Shown in pieces: positions 29,020 through 39,211 of a stretch of 64,000 bases of DNA. The DNA is taken from assembly GCA_943788135.1 (NCBI GenBank), contig CALSPC010000003.1:620001-684000 (forward strand). The letters run 5' to 3'. Within the stretch, counting starts at the first letter, position 1. Each line of letters starts with the position of its first letter. The notes beneath the pieces are model-generated. The model ran no database searches and had not been told where the DNA came from. It saw only the letters and a program-made list of their open reading frames with translations. The stretch is from an uncultured Paracoccaceae bacterium. Its GTDB lineage: Bacteria > Bacteroidota > Bacteroidia > Flavobacteriales > Flavobacteriaceae. The position numbers and the translations under genes were made by a program.

Positions 29020-29039
29020 GAGCAACCTCTCGAGCAACC
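29020..29039 (+). repeat. Element A left terminal repeats
   Basis: GAGCAACC at 29020-29027 and again at 29032-29039, a 12-bp period. The same pair occurs at the right end (39181, 39193). By analogy with tyrosine recombinases these are candidate arm-type binding sites. Confidence 0.6.
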
Positions 29040-29084
29040 GGTATTCTCGCCATATCTTAGCCTTAGTCATTAAATTTAAAAAAT

Positions 29085-29862
29085 ATGTTTAAGGTTTTAA
29101 AGTCCTCTAAGGCAGCAATTCGATTTAGTCTAAAACATTCAAAAAAGTATTATTAGAAAATAGATGCCAAGAAAGTTTAATTGTATTGTGGTTCTCCTTT
29201 GGAGGTGCAGATAAAAGGGTTAGTTATTCTACAGGATATTCTGTTTCTTATGCAGATTGGGATTATCAAAAACAACGCGTTAAAACCAATAAATCAAGAG
29301 TTATCAATTCCCATACGGTCAATAATTACTTAAATAAGTTGGAAACTGAATTGATGAATCACTTATGGTCGATATATAGATGAAGAAAGAGTAATAACAA
29401 AAGGACTAATTAGAGAAACGTTAGATATTATAACAGGTAAAATAGAACCGGTTGAAAAAGAAGAAATAGTTCCTGTTGATTTTTTTAAGTTTTCTGAAAA
29501 TTATCTTTACCAAAAGAAAGATAGAATAGAGAAACCAACATTTACTTTATACAAAGGGACATTAACAAAATTGAAGAAATATACACGAATAAGAAAAGTT
29601 ACAGTTGACTTTAGTTCGTTTAACAAAATCTTTTTAGATGATTTTAGACAGTTTCTAGAGATTAGAGAGAACTTGGCTCTAAATACGATATCAAAACACT
29701 TTAAAAACCTTAAAATGTATGTAATTGAAGCCAAGAATCAAGGTTTGATATCGAATCCTCCCTTAAAATATTTTAAAGTTACCACGGAAGAAACAACCGC
29801 AATTTATTTGAATGAAGATGAAATAAATCAAATGTTGAAATTAGACTTATCGTTGTTTAGTT
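29085..29862 (+). pseudogene. Tyrosine recombinase of element A, truncated
   Basis: Three frames joined by shifts near 29145 and 29365 give a protein aligned to the intact integrase at 39442 (FSLKHSKK; VLWFSFGGADKRVSYSTGYS; LALNTISKHFKNLK; AIYLNEDEINQMLKLDL). Alignment stops just before the first catalytic arginine, at about 29850. There the sequence runs into the 3' end of the HerA-like gene, so the whole catalytic domain is deleted. The protein cannot be an active recombinase. Its position, ~190 bp inside the left att copy, mirrors the intact integrase of element B. Confidence 0.8.
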
Positions 29863-31409
29863 TTCCACCATTGTTTTAATTCAATTAGTTTTGGCTCTCC
29901 TATATTAATTAAAGCTTTTCCTCCTTCCAGTTTCGCTAATTGAGCAGTTAATTTAACTTCACTATTCACACTCCCAAGAAATGGAATAATTCTCTTTGAA
30001 GATTTATCTTTAACATTAGCACAAATAGGGAATTGAATTTGTGACATAAAATTAAAATCTTTGTAAATAAAATCTTGAGTTTCTTGAGCAATTAAGATTA
30101 TAATTATACCCATTGAGCGTAATTCTCTCAACATTGACTCAATTACAGGTCTTGCATTTTTATGTTGTAAAAAATTCTGTGCTTCATCAATAATAATTAC
30201 GTGTTTTAAAGCTTTTATATTATTTGTAACGGCTGTATCTCCAGATTTTTTAATATTGTCATACATATACTTTAAGAGATTAAAAGTTACAAATTGTTTA
30301 ATCTCTTTCGTAACCTCAGAAGGCATTGAAATATATGTACTTTGATTAAATATAGAATATGATTTGGATTCATCATAAATACCAGAGTTTATTAGTTGTT
30401 GAAGAACGCTTGTAGTTGTGTCAAACTTACCTTTATTTTTTTCTAAAATATTCTCTAATAAATCATCTAATGTTGGTGATGACTTATTGTCAAAATAATA
30501 ATCCTTTATTTCTCTTACCAAACTAGCAGATTGAACTTGACCTATACTTTTAAAAAACGTTCTTAAATCGCTTGCAAAAGATTCTATATAGTTTTGATTG
30601 CTTAAATCATAATTTTTTAATGGACTAAATGGAAACCCATTTTGATGTTTAATGTCTACAAAGTTTGCTTTAGTAGATGATAAAAAAGAATCAAGTTTTT
30701 CTCTTGTGTCAGTTCCTTTAAAATCAAAAAACGTAAAGTTGAGTTCATAGTCAGTTTGTTTTGAAATTTGATAAATTAAATCAAAAACAAGTTGTGTTTT
30801 TCCTGACCCTGTTGTTCCTGCAATTCCAAAGTGACGACTTGTGTATTCTGTTTCATCATTTATTTTAATTTTAATAGGTTCGCCATTTAGTTCATTTCCA
30901 AGATTTAGTTCAATAGGCTTATTTGTGCTATTAATTAAATTAGTTGATTCTGTTTTGTCTGAATTTGGAATGTAAACATTAGACTTTCTTTTATTTAAAC
31001 CTTTCTTTATTGGTTCCAATAAAAGAGAAATATGATCTCCTTTGGTAATATCACTATTATTTAGTTTATTATTCCAGATTTCAAGACCATCCTTTAAATG
31101 AAGTCTATATAACTTTAAAAAAATCATTTTGAGTTAATTCTTTTGAATAGTATTGATCTAAAACTGACTTGTAAATTGTAGAATTATCTATATCATTTAC
31201 ATAAGATCCAAATAGATTACTTGTATTTGTATATTTTCTTCCATCTTGAAGGACTGACATCATCTTCATGAAATTTCTTTCCAGTTTCGATACTCAAAGA
31301 AAAAGCTATTCTTGCAGTAATTGTGTCTCTTTTGAAATTATAGACACCTGTAATTCTATCTAATATTTCAGTACTATTTTCATCAATTTTTATTGTAAAA
31401 TCTATCCAT
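29847..31409 (-). CDS. DndE-HerA fusion ATPase, frameshifted
   Basis: Reading from ATG at 31409, the first ~110 residues (FTIKIDENSTEILD ... TARIAFSLSIETGKKF ... TNTSNLFGSYVND ... LYRLHLKDGLEIWN) follow the DndE family pattern. They pass into a HerA/FtsK-type DNA-translocating ATPase (426 residues in the open part, from 31127) with Walker A GIAGTTGSGKTQL, Walker B HVIIIDEAQNF and the arginine-finger region MLRELRSMGIIIILIAQ. Three single-base shifts break the N-terminal part (T4 run near 31393, near 31255, T7 run near 31130). The start overlaps the dndD stop by 8 nt. Inferred role: DNA-end or modified-DNA sensing motor in a defence operon. Confidence 0.75.
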
Positions 31410-33508
31410 TGTCTTTAGTATTAAAATAACCGTTTTTTAAATTTGTATTTGCACCATCATTGAATAATAGATAGGATTTTGAAATGTTTTCAGAAATATC
31501 TTTGTAACGTTTTGGTGTAATCTCACTATTTGTTGAAAATAATACGACTTGTTCGGAAAGAGCAGGATAATATTTTTTAGTAATGTTATCTCTATGTTCT
31601 TCATCAAGTCTACCAAGAGGTGTATCTATAAAAATAGGTAAACTTTGAATAGATTCATTTAATATTGCTTTTATTAAACATGAAATGTAAATTTGTTTTT
31701 CACCTGATGATAAACTTTCTTTTCTTATTTCGTTATCATCTTGATCTAACAATGTGATTTTCATTCCTTGACCTGACGCTAAAATAGTAACTTTTACATC
31801 TTCAATAAATTTACTGCTGTTTTCTTCACTACCTAGTTTGTGCATTAGAATTTTTAGCTCACTTAAAATAGTTTTTTCTAAACTGTCTTTATGTTTGCTT
31901 TTCTGTTCATCAAGAAAGGAATTTAAAACATCAATATATTTTTGACTTTCCTTGATTTTAAGTTTATTTTGAGCATTAACATCTACTTTTTTAACAAAAG
32001 TCAAAAGTTGTTGATTTAATCTTACAATATCATTTTTTAATTTTGTGATTTGTTGGTTGTTTCCTCCGATTTTTATATTATTCTCTGTCTTATTATATTC
32101 TGCTGTGTCTTTTTTTGAAGAATACTCTAAAATCAATTCATCTTCTAAATCAGCATCAACTTTACTCAAAGTCTTATTTAATTCTGAAAATTTAATTTGT
32201 ACTTCATTAAATTCTTCAATCGTTTTTTCGAATATATCTTTTGATTGAGAATTAATAAGGTTTATTGCGTCTGAAATTAAACTCTTTATCAGCATTGTTG
32301 AGATCGTGTTCAAATTCTAATTCTTGAAAATCTCCAATATTACTAAACAATTCCGAACCTAAATTTTGAGCTTTCTCATAATAAAAAAGTTTATCTTTAA
32401 AAGACATACTAGAATTATCTGGTTCAGGTGGTTTATTAAAGAGAAGTTCAATGAAATTCTCTATTTTTTCAAAATTTTCTTTTGATGATTTTTGTGATAA
32501 TTCATTTTTTTCTTGAATTTCAAGGTGCTCATTAATTTCTTCAAGTTTTCCAGTTAGTATTGCTAACGGAATAACCTCACTTAATTCATTAAATTTTTCA
32601 GTAAGTTCAAGCTCTTTTGTTCTTAGTTTCTCCATTTCTAATAGGATAGATTCCCTATTAAAAGTTGAATTTCCTTGTTTACTATTTTGAGATATAAGAT
32701 TATTGTATTGTCTAATAGTCTTCGTTAAATCATCTATTTCTTTGAGTTTTTCTGCATTTTCTTCTTCAAGTTTTTCAATGTCAATTCTTGAAAGCTCAAT
32801 AGCTTTTTCTTTATCTACAATTTGTTCTTGCAGATTTTTAGCTGCACCTTCTTTTTTTAAATTATTGATATAAAACTCTACATCTTCAATTAGTGTATCG
32901 TAAGTATCTAATCCTAAAATTTTACCTAAAGCATCATTGATAAAACTTCCCTCTTCTTTAATTGATAAATTGGCGATTTCAGATATCTTTTCTGCATCAA
33001 AAAACACAAATTTTGCAGCATCTATTGGGATTATATAATCATTGATAAAGTTTATTTTTTCTGCTTCGTCATCAAATATTTCGTCATTTGTAATAGGATC
33101 TGAAATTGAAAGTTTTTCATTCATATTAGTAACATTAAATGTTCTAGTAATGATTACACTTTCAGAGTTTGAATTCAATTTCGTTAATTCTGGTAATTCT
33201 ATTTCTGATATAAGTATGCTAACCGAAAATGTATCTTTATTTTCTTTCTTTGCAGTCCAATTTATGGATTGTTGCATAAATGATGAATAGTTCTTTTCTT
33301 TTTGAATTTCCTTTTTAAAATTATCATCGATTTGAGATATTTTCTCTCCATAAAGACACCAAACTATTGATAATAAAAGATTTGTTTTACCATACCCATT
33401 TCTACCACCAATTATAATGATATTTTCATCTGAATTTGTAGTAAGGTCAATATTAACAGCATTGTAATATTGTCTAAAATTGTTAATTTCTATATTAGAT
33501 AACTTCAT
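31402..33508 (-). CDS. dndD: DndD-like SMC/RecN-type ATPase, frameshifted
   Basis: SMC-like ATPase, ~700 residues once a T is removed at the TTT near 32290 (ORFs 33508-32252 and 32313-31402). N-terminal Walker A GGRNGYGKTNLL near residue 35, then IPIDAAKFVFFDAEKI as in DndD, coiled coils from about 225, ABC signature SLSSGEKQ and Walker B LPIFIDTPLGRLD near the end. There is no zinc-hook CxxC in the coil. DndD acts with DndC and DndE in DNA phosphorothioation, but no dndC or cysteine desulfurase is present here. The start ATGA overlaps the stop of the small gene upstream. Confidence 0.82.
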
Positions 33509-33687
33509 TTTGTAGTCTTTTCAATAATATCATTAATTTTTTGCTGATGGTAATTATTTCTTTTCAGCAATTTTTTAGTTTTTACAGATTCAAGTAGAAT
33601 CTCAATAGATTCAAAATTGACATTTTTTTCATTGCAGATTTCTTTCAGCCTTTGGGCTTGCAATATTTTAGTTTCTTTTATTTTCAT
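33505..33687 (-). CDS. Small coiled-coil protein of Dnd-like operon
   Basis: A 60-residue, lysine- and glutamate-rich, helical protein (MKIKETKILQAQRLKEICNE ... LLKRNNYHQQKINDIIEKT). It overlaps the regulator gene upstream by 20 nt and dndD downstream by 4 nt, so it is translationally coupled. An alternative start at 33720 adds 11 residues. Small proteins of this type accompany dndD-like ATPases in several modification or defence operons, which suggests a structural partner of DndD. This link is from memory of gene contexts and is not shown by the sequence. Confidence 0.6.
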   Translation of the reverse strand: MKIKETKILQAQRLKEICNEKNVNFESIEILLESVKTKKLLKRNNYHQQKINDIIEKTTK

Positions 33688-35884
33688 ATTTAAAATTTTG
33701 AAGAAGTTTTGCAACTTCAATAAACTGTGTTTCTTCTAACGTTTCTAGTTTGTCTTTATCAAAAAGTTTCCTTTGTTTGTAAAAGAAGTGGTATAGGTTT
33801 TCTTCTCCATTTTTACTTGCAGATGGTAAACGGAAGTTTGATTTAACAAAAGTAATTAATTCTCCATATTTTTCATTTGAATTAGATCTTCTTTTTCCAT
33901 TGATACTTGGGAATTTATTAATGAGATTGTTAATTTTATTTGTTTTATTATCATTAAATTTTCCCTTGTTAATTTTACTTTTCTGAACATTAAGCCAACG
34001 GTAAAGTTTAATTTCTTTTTCTGAAACTCCATTTGAATAGGGTAGCCTTTTTTCTATTTGAGCGAAGTTTAGTAGATCATCAAATCTTTCTTCCCAAGAC
34101 TTTCTGACAGATTTATCTATTGAAGCTGATTTTATGTGTGCTTCAGTATATTTTTTTGTTGATAAACCAATATGTGAGCCTTTATAAAATATATATAAAC
34201 CAGATTCATCAAGTTTTAAATTTTGTAAGATACTATACTGGTTTGATTTTGGACGATACTTTAAAACGTAATTAGTAATTTCAAATATATGTTTTGGTTC
34301 AGCAAATTGAGATAAATATTCTTTCACAATATGTCTAATTGTACCACCTTTAAAATTGTCTAATTCTTTTTCCCACTTTTTTAAGCCAAAGACACTTTTT
34401 CTCCCTATTGGAACAAAACCATTTTTTCGTTTCATCGAAACTCTAACCTTAAATTCATCTGTATCATAGTTAGGATATAACTCTAAAACTTTTTCAAAGA
34501 TTTCTTTAACCTTTGATGGTTTCCCTAAATGTTCAAGTGCTTCATAGGCGTATTCGTGAGCTTGCTTTTTTGTATTTCTTTTGAATATTAAATTTTCGTC
34601 TAAATCAAGATACAATTCAAATTCGTCATTTATCATCTTTTCTCCAATTGGAAAAGCTATATCTAAAATTTCGATATTATTATTAGTTAAAAATTTCGAT
34701 AAATAGCTTTTAAAATTAAATGAATAGGATTCTACAATTCTATCATTTATTCTGTTTTCAATATCATTAGCTAAAGCATTAAAATCAATTTCTTTGACTA
34801 TTTCTTTTTCTATTAAATAGAAACTCTTCCAATTATGTCTATTCCGATCGTTAAAGTATCTTGGTTGCAAAACATCTTCAATTTCTCCAATTAGAGAAAA
34901 TTTATCCCATAAATACGCAAATAATATGTAGGTAATAAACTCTCTAGATAAATTTGTGTTATTTGTATTGTTAATTATATCCACAATTTCGTTGTCAATT
35001 TCTAGTTGATTAGAATTAATGTCGATATTATATTTTTGATACAAATCATCGGTAAAATTTTGAGTAAATAATAGTTTGTTAAACAGATTTTCAAGACATA
35101 CTAATTTAATTTGTCTTACTCTTTCTCTAGTCAAGTTTATATCCTCTGCGATTTGATCTAAGGTTAAATCTTTTTGGTTTTGATAAATTTTAAAAGCTTT
35201 CTTTACAATGATTGTATGAGTTTCGTTGTATAGCGCGTTTTGATTTAATAAAAAATCTGTAAGTAAGAATATTGATTCTGATTCAAGTATTTCACTTGGG
35301 ATTTTTGAAATAGAAAATGTGCGTTGAATTAAAAAATTATTCTTAAGTGAAACTAACCGTTTTTCGTCAATCGATTGACTTACTTCAGTCAAAAAATCTT
35401 TTATTTTAGAAATATAAATTTCTATTTCTGGTATACATTTTGCTCCAACATTCTTTATTTTTTTAACTGTAAAATCATCAGAAAACAAAATTTGTTCTGC
35501 AAAATTTTTAATTTTCAAGTTACCTTTTAAATGAAGTGAAATTGCATTTTTACTTCTTACGGAAAGACTATTTGTATTTACAAGAATGAAGCTGTTTATT
35601 ACTTCTCTTTGAACTCTTGTTAAATCAGGAATAATTTTTTTTAATGAATTTACTTTGCTTATTTCAGGTTCTCTATCATAAACATATTCTTCTTGATATT
35701 TGTTGCAAATTTCTTTTAATTCAATATTTGACTTTTTCCCGCAATTTTTAAATTTTAAGAAATGTTTGTGTTTAAAGTAATATTGCTTTAAGTCTCTTAT
35801 GGAATTTATATTGTTCTCTTTGCAAACATTATAAGATCTTATACTAATTTCTCGTTTTCTGAAAATTTCAAGAAGTGAAATCAT
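33668..35884 (-). CDS. Sigma-region-4/RpoA-CTD-like regulator with helicase-associated domain
   Basis: First gene of the Dnd-like operon, 738 residues from ATG 35884 (a GTG at 35905 is possible). Two RpoA C-terminal-domain-like helix-hairpin-helix units lie near the N terminus (INSIRDLKQYYFKHK ... NCGKKSNIELKEIC; and IKNVGAKCIPEIEIYI). A sigma-70 region 4 helix-turn-helix follows near 240-265 (TLDQIAEDINLTRERVRQI). A helicase-associated domain is near 593-650 (SWEERFDDLLNFAQIEKRL). The middle is unassigned. This resembles transcription machinery built into one DNA-binding protein. Inferred roles: operon regulator or DNA-recognition subunit. The fusion is unusual. Confidence 0.7.
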   Translation of the reverse strand: MISLLEIFRKREISIRSYNVCKENNINSIRDLKQYYFKHKHFLKFKNCGKKSNIELKEICNKYQEEYVYDREPEISKVNSLKKIIPDLTRVQREVINSFILVNTNSLSVRSKNAISLHLKGNLKIKNFAEQILFSDDFTVKKIKNVGAKCIPEIEIYISKIKDFLTEVSQSIDEKRLVSLKNNFLIQRTFSISKIPSEILESESIFLLTDFLLNQNALYNETHTIIVKKAFKIYQNQKDLTLDQIAEDINLTRERVRQIKLVCLENLFNKLLFTQNFTDDLYQKYNIDINSNQLEIDNEIVDIINNTNNTNLSREFITYILFAYLWDKFSLIGEIEDVLQPRYFNDRNRHNWKSFYLIEKEIVKEIDFNALANDIENRINDRIVESYSFNFKSYLSKFLTNNNIEILDIAFPIGEKMINDEFELYLDLDENLIFKRNTKKQAHEYAYEALEHLGKPSKVKEIFEKVLELYPNYDTDEFKVRVSMKRKNGFVPIGRKSVFGLKKWEKELDNFKGGTIRHIVKEYLSQFAEPKHIFEITNYVLKYRPKSNQYSILQNLKLDESGLYIFYKGSHIGLSTKKYTEAHIKSASIDKSVRKSWEERFDDLLNFAQIEKRLPYSNGVSEKEIKLYRWLNVQKSKINKGKFNDNKTNKINNLINKFPSINGKRRSNSNEKYGELITFVKSNFRLPSASKNGEENLYHFFYKQRKLFDKDKLETLEETQFIEVAKLLQNFKYENKRN

Positions 35885-35905
35885 GGCTGCACCAAATTTT
35901 TTCAC

Positions 35906-36300
35906 TAAAATACAATTTTTGTTTAAGTTTTTTATTCAATGATGTTGGTTTTTTCACAAAATAAGTAGATTTTTTTCACTTATTTACTTGATCTAATTGT
36001 AACCAAGTATTTTATAATTTCTTTGAATTACTTAGTTTAATCATTCTTATTGTTTCTTTATAATCGGTATTGCACATCAAATAGTGGAGAATATATTTCA
36101 AAACTTAAGCCAAGTAGATTTAGAATCTCTGGTTGTATAGAAAAGAAGATGTGTATAATAACTCACGGCTGGTTGCTTGAGTTATTTACCTTTAAATTTA
36201 TTTAAAATAATTTAAAGGCCTAATCTAAGTTAATTTACCATACCTTACAGAATTATTTATTATGATTTAATTTAATCAATTTTTCAAAATACTCCTATTT
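35906..36300. other. Intergenic stretch with two hairpins
   Basis: About 395 bp between divergent genes. TATTTTAG on the minus strand just before 35905 may be the regulator promoter. Two inverted repeats are present: AATAACTCA (36157) with TGAGTTATT (36178), and CCTTTAAAT (36189) with ATTTAAAGG (36210). Neither has a T-run. No gene is seen. Confidence 0.45.
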
Positions 36301-37860
36301 ATGAAAAAGATACATTTAGTTATTTTCTTATTAATGTCTTACATTTCAGTAGGTCAAAATTTAACGGTAATAAGTGGTGGAAGTATCACAATACCCAAAG
36401 ACAGTTATGTTTTTGTTGGCGGTGATTTTACCAACACAGCAGGTACTGTAACTTTACATTCCGATTCGGATGAATTTTCATCGTTATTGGTAAGTGGTGC
36501 TGCCTCAGGAGATATCACCTATAACCGCTATGTAAATATAGTAGGCGCATGGAGAATGGGATTTAGTAGGTGCGCCAGTATCTGGTATGGCATTTAGTTC
36601 TTTAATCACGGATGCCAATATTGCCACAAACGGAAGTGGTGTTTATGCAGTAGGTGCTTATGACAATACTAGATACTTGGACAAATGCTACCAATGCAAC
36701 CACAGGTAATTTAGCATTAGGGCAAGGATACCAAATGGCTACCACAAGTGGAGGCACCCTTTCTTTTACAGGAGCTATTGCCAATGGAGACCAAAGTGTT
36801 ACCATTAACAACAACAATGCAGCAAATTCAGGAGCAGGAAGGCGTTGGAATTTAATTGCCAATCCATTTGCGTCGTATCTTCATGGAAACTCTAATGCAG
36901 ATGGTACTAACAATTTTTTAACTGCAAATACAGCAGCAATTGATGATAATTTTGAGGCAATCTATGGATGGAAAGCTGATGGAACAGGATATGAAATTTA
37001 CAACAATACAAGTGCAGCCACTTACATTGCCCCTGGTCAAGGTTTTTTTGTAGCCGCAGCAGGAAGTGGAGCGGATCAAACAATCATTTTACCCAAGCGA
37101 TGCAAACAGTTACAGGAGCAGATGATTTTGTTGCCGCAAGATCCTCTGCGAGTTACGAATTGGTTTTAGACATGCATGGTGATGCTGTTAAAGTACAGAT
37201 ACTAAATTTTATTTTAAAGAAGGATTGACCTTAGGATTAGACCCAGGGTATGATGCCGGAGCCTTCAATCAATCTTCAGGTTTAAGTTCGAGACTTGTAG
37301 AACAAGACAATGGTATTGGCATGGGTATCAATGCGATGCCTACAGATGCTATGAGCAATGTAATCGTTCCTCTAGCAATAAATCAAGAAGCTGGTGATTG
37401 CTCTTGAAATTCAAATAGCAAATAGTACGATTCCAGAGGATATAAATGTGTATTTAGAAGACACAGTAGAAAACACGTTTACACTTCTTACCAATGAGAG
37501 TTTTGAGCTCACAGCACAAACTACTTTGAGTGGTGCGGGCAGGTTTTTCATTCACTTTACTACAGGCGTACTCTTTCCATAGATACCGTAAGCAGTAGTT
37601 CCTCATTGGTTAGCCGCCTATAAAGGAAAAGGAAATGACCTATATCTCTTTAGAAGGATTACAGCAGTTCTCAGAGCCAGCAGATCTTACCCTTTACAAT
37701 GTATTAGGGATGAAAATACTTTCAAGAAACGATCCAAAACCCTTCACAGAAAGAGCTGCTTTCTACTATAGGCGTTGAAGACAGGAGTTTACATCTTAAA
37801 AGTACAGGCAGAAAACATTGTTTTCACAAAAAAATTAGTCAATAGAATAAGAACATTCCA
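36301..37860 (+). pseudogene. Secreted surface protein with T9SS sorting domain, decayed
   Basis: One protein of about 510 residues broken by about seven frameshifts. Pieces in order: signal peptide MKKIHLVIFLLMSYISVGQ; EWDLVGAPVSGMAFSSL; GNLALGQGYQMATTSGG; AGRRWNLIANPFASYLHG; YIAPGQGFFVAAAG; QTVTGADDFVAARSSASYEL; FYFKEGLTLGLDPGYDAGAF; FELTAQTTLSGAGRFFIHF; then a type A sorting domain (LTLYNVLGMKIL ... GVYILKVQAENIVFTKKLV). The layout is typical of large flavobacterial surface proteins. The density of lesions is much higher than elsewhere in the window, so true decay is likely. It lies just upstream of the retroelement target gene. Confidence 0.75.
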
Positions 37861-37861
37861 C

Positions 37862-38072
37862 ATGAAAAATACAGAAAACACACCTAACGGTACCGATGAT
37901 ATCAGTAGAAAAGAGGCCGTAAAGAAAATGGGGAAAGTATGCTGCACTAACAGCGCTGGGAACATTTATGATTCTCAACCCTAAAAAGGCACAAGCGCAA
38001 TCTACACCGCCAGATCCTGGTGGTAATTGGGGTAATAAAACAACGATAAAAGAACAAACTATTAAAAAATAC
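37862..38072 (+). pseudogene. Small exported protein, frameshifted
   Basis: Starts MKNTENTPNGTDDISRKEAV followed by KKMGK, then a shift near 37935 restores a hydrophobic segment (YAALTALGTFMILNPKKAQAQ) with a cleavage-like AQA site and a proline/glycine tail (STPPDPGGNWGNK). This small ISRKEA-type protein with an export signal is familiar upstream of secreted proteins in Flavobacteriia. Its function is unknown to me. It ends close to the ATG of the target gene at 38077. Confidence 0.5.
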
Positions 38073-38076
38073 ACCA

Positions 38077-38875
38077 ATGAAACAATTTTTCACACTTTTA
38101 GCAGCAGTATTATTCACTGCAACAACATATGCCCAAGTGGGTGTAGGTACAACAACTCCAGACGCTTCGTCTGCATTAGATATTACCTCTACCACAAAGG
38201 GGTTATTAATGCCAAGAATGACAGCAGCCCAGCGTGATGCGATTAGCTCTCCAGCCACAGGATCTAATGATTTTATGACCAATGCAGATGGTACAGGCAG
38301 AACTTTACGATTACAATGGTACGTCAGTTGGAGTAAAACTCACAATAGGCTGATGTAAATGCCAATCAGTGGTAGGTGATTTTCTCCAAGGCGGCGTTGT
38401 TTTTCACCTATTTGAAGAAGGAGAAACAGGTTATGTTGCAGGACAAATCCACGGTTTGATTGCAGCAGTAGCAGACCAGAGTTCTGGTATACGATGGTAT
38501 AATGGCAGTTATGTTACTACAGGGGCAACAGGGACAGTTATAGGCACAGGAGCTACCAATACAACGCAATTATAAGTGAACAAGGCACAACCGAAACATC
38601 TTATGCAGCAGGCCTGGCAAGGGCATATACTGGAGGAGGACTATACCGATTGGTTTTTACCCTCAAAAGATGAGTTAAACAAAATGTATTTAAATAAGGC
38701 AACTATAAACACTACAGCTGCAGCAAATAGTGGTAGTGATTTTTCTGCTAATAACTACTGGAGTTCTACGGAGTACGATAGCAATACCGCGTGGGTACAG
38801 TATTTCGGCAATGGTGGTCAGGGCTACTACGATAAGCAACACCACGTTAGCGTGCGTGCAGTTCGAGCTTTTTAG
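38077..38875 (+). pseudogene. DGR-type target protein with variable region, decayed
   Basis: A secreted protein of about 265 residues (signal MKQFFTLLAAVLFTATTYAQ, then VGVGTTTPDASSALDITSTT) with a C-terminal DUF1566/formylglycine-generating-type C-type lectin fold. It is broken by shifts near 38270, 38350 and 38575. The last ~40 codons (NYWSSTEYDSNTAW ... VRAVRAF) match the form of diversity-generating retroelement variable proteins in Bacteroidota. At the diverse positions nearly all codons end in C or T (tat, ggc, ggt, tac, gat, cac, gtt, agc), as expected when AAY codons of a template repeat are changed only at adenines. The template repeat and reverse transcriptase are not in the window. 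Confidence 0.72.
38750..38875 (+). repeat. Putative DGR variable region (VR)
   Basis: The segment from the AACTACTGG codons to the stop codon. An invariant GC-richer end (GTGCGTGCAGTTCGAGCTTT) would serve as the initiation-of-mutagenic-homology part. Downstream, CCGC-GTAA-GCGG at 38906-38917 forms a short GC hairpin with a GNRA-type loop. Hairpins after VR are known to help retrohoming in phage BPP-1. The template copy is absent here. Confidence 0.6.
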
Positions 38876-38937
38876 TTATTTAATTATTTATCAATTTAAT
38901 TAGTGCCGCGTAAGCGGACGATTTTTATTTTTTAAAA

Positions 38938-39126
38938 ATGGCATTACACACAGCGCTTCCTGTATATAGGGATACATATAAATTGGTATTAGAAATTTTT
39001 GTAAGTACCAAAAATTTCCCTAAAGAATACAAGTATAGTTTGGGTAGAGATATGGAGCGTGATGTGCTGGTTTTAATGCGCTGTATATATCGTGCGCTGT
39101 TAAAACGTAACTTTAGTTTCCAGTAA
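38938..39126 (+). pseudogene. avd: Avd-like four-helix-bundle protein, truncated
   Basis: MALHTALPVYRDTYKLVLEI followed by FVSTKNFPKEYKYSLGRDMERD and LVLMRCIYRA match the first half of accessory variability determinant (Avd) proteins, which are four-helix bundles of ~120 residues that work with DGR reverse transcriptases. Here the frame ends at 62 residues (KRNFSFQ), shortly before the element A terminal repeats, so helices 3 and 4 are lost. Its place right after the variable region is the usual DGR gene order. 23S intervening-sequence proteins share the fold, but the neighbouring VR favours Avd. Confidence 0.75.
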
Positions 39127-39180
39127 CCTAACTTTTAGAACACAATATAACCCATTTCCAGTTATCTTTTTATACCTCCC

Positions 39181-39200
39181 GAGCAACCTTTGGAGCAACC
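39181..39200 (+). repeat. Element A right terminal repeats
   Basis: GAGCAACC at 39181-39188 and 39193-39200, 12 bp apart, matching the left-end pair at 29020 and 29032 in sequence, order and spacing. Confidence 0.6.
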
Positions 39201-39211
39201 CTAAAAACCAA

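Noticed and set aside
29020-29039. 12-bp-period repeats as plasmid replication iterons
   Set aside because: They occur in pairs at both ends of each element at fixed distances from att and are not clustered next to a rep gene, so integrase sites fit better.
29847-35884. Complete DNA phosphorothioation system
   Set aside because: No dndC, dndB or cysteine desulfurase is present in the window, so sulfur modification cannot be claimed.
36157-36218. Hairpins upstream of the surface protein as a small RNA
   Set aside because: Neither hairpin has a T-run and no clear promoter box precedes them on either strand.
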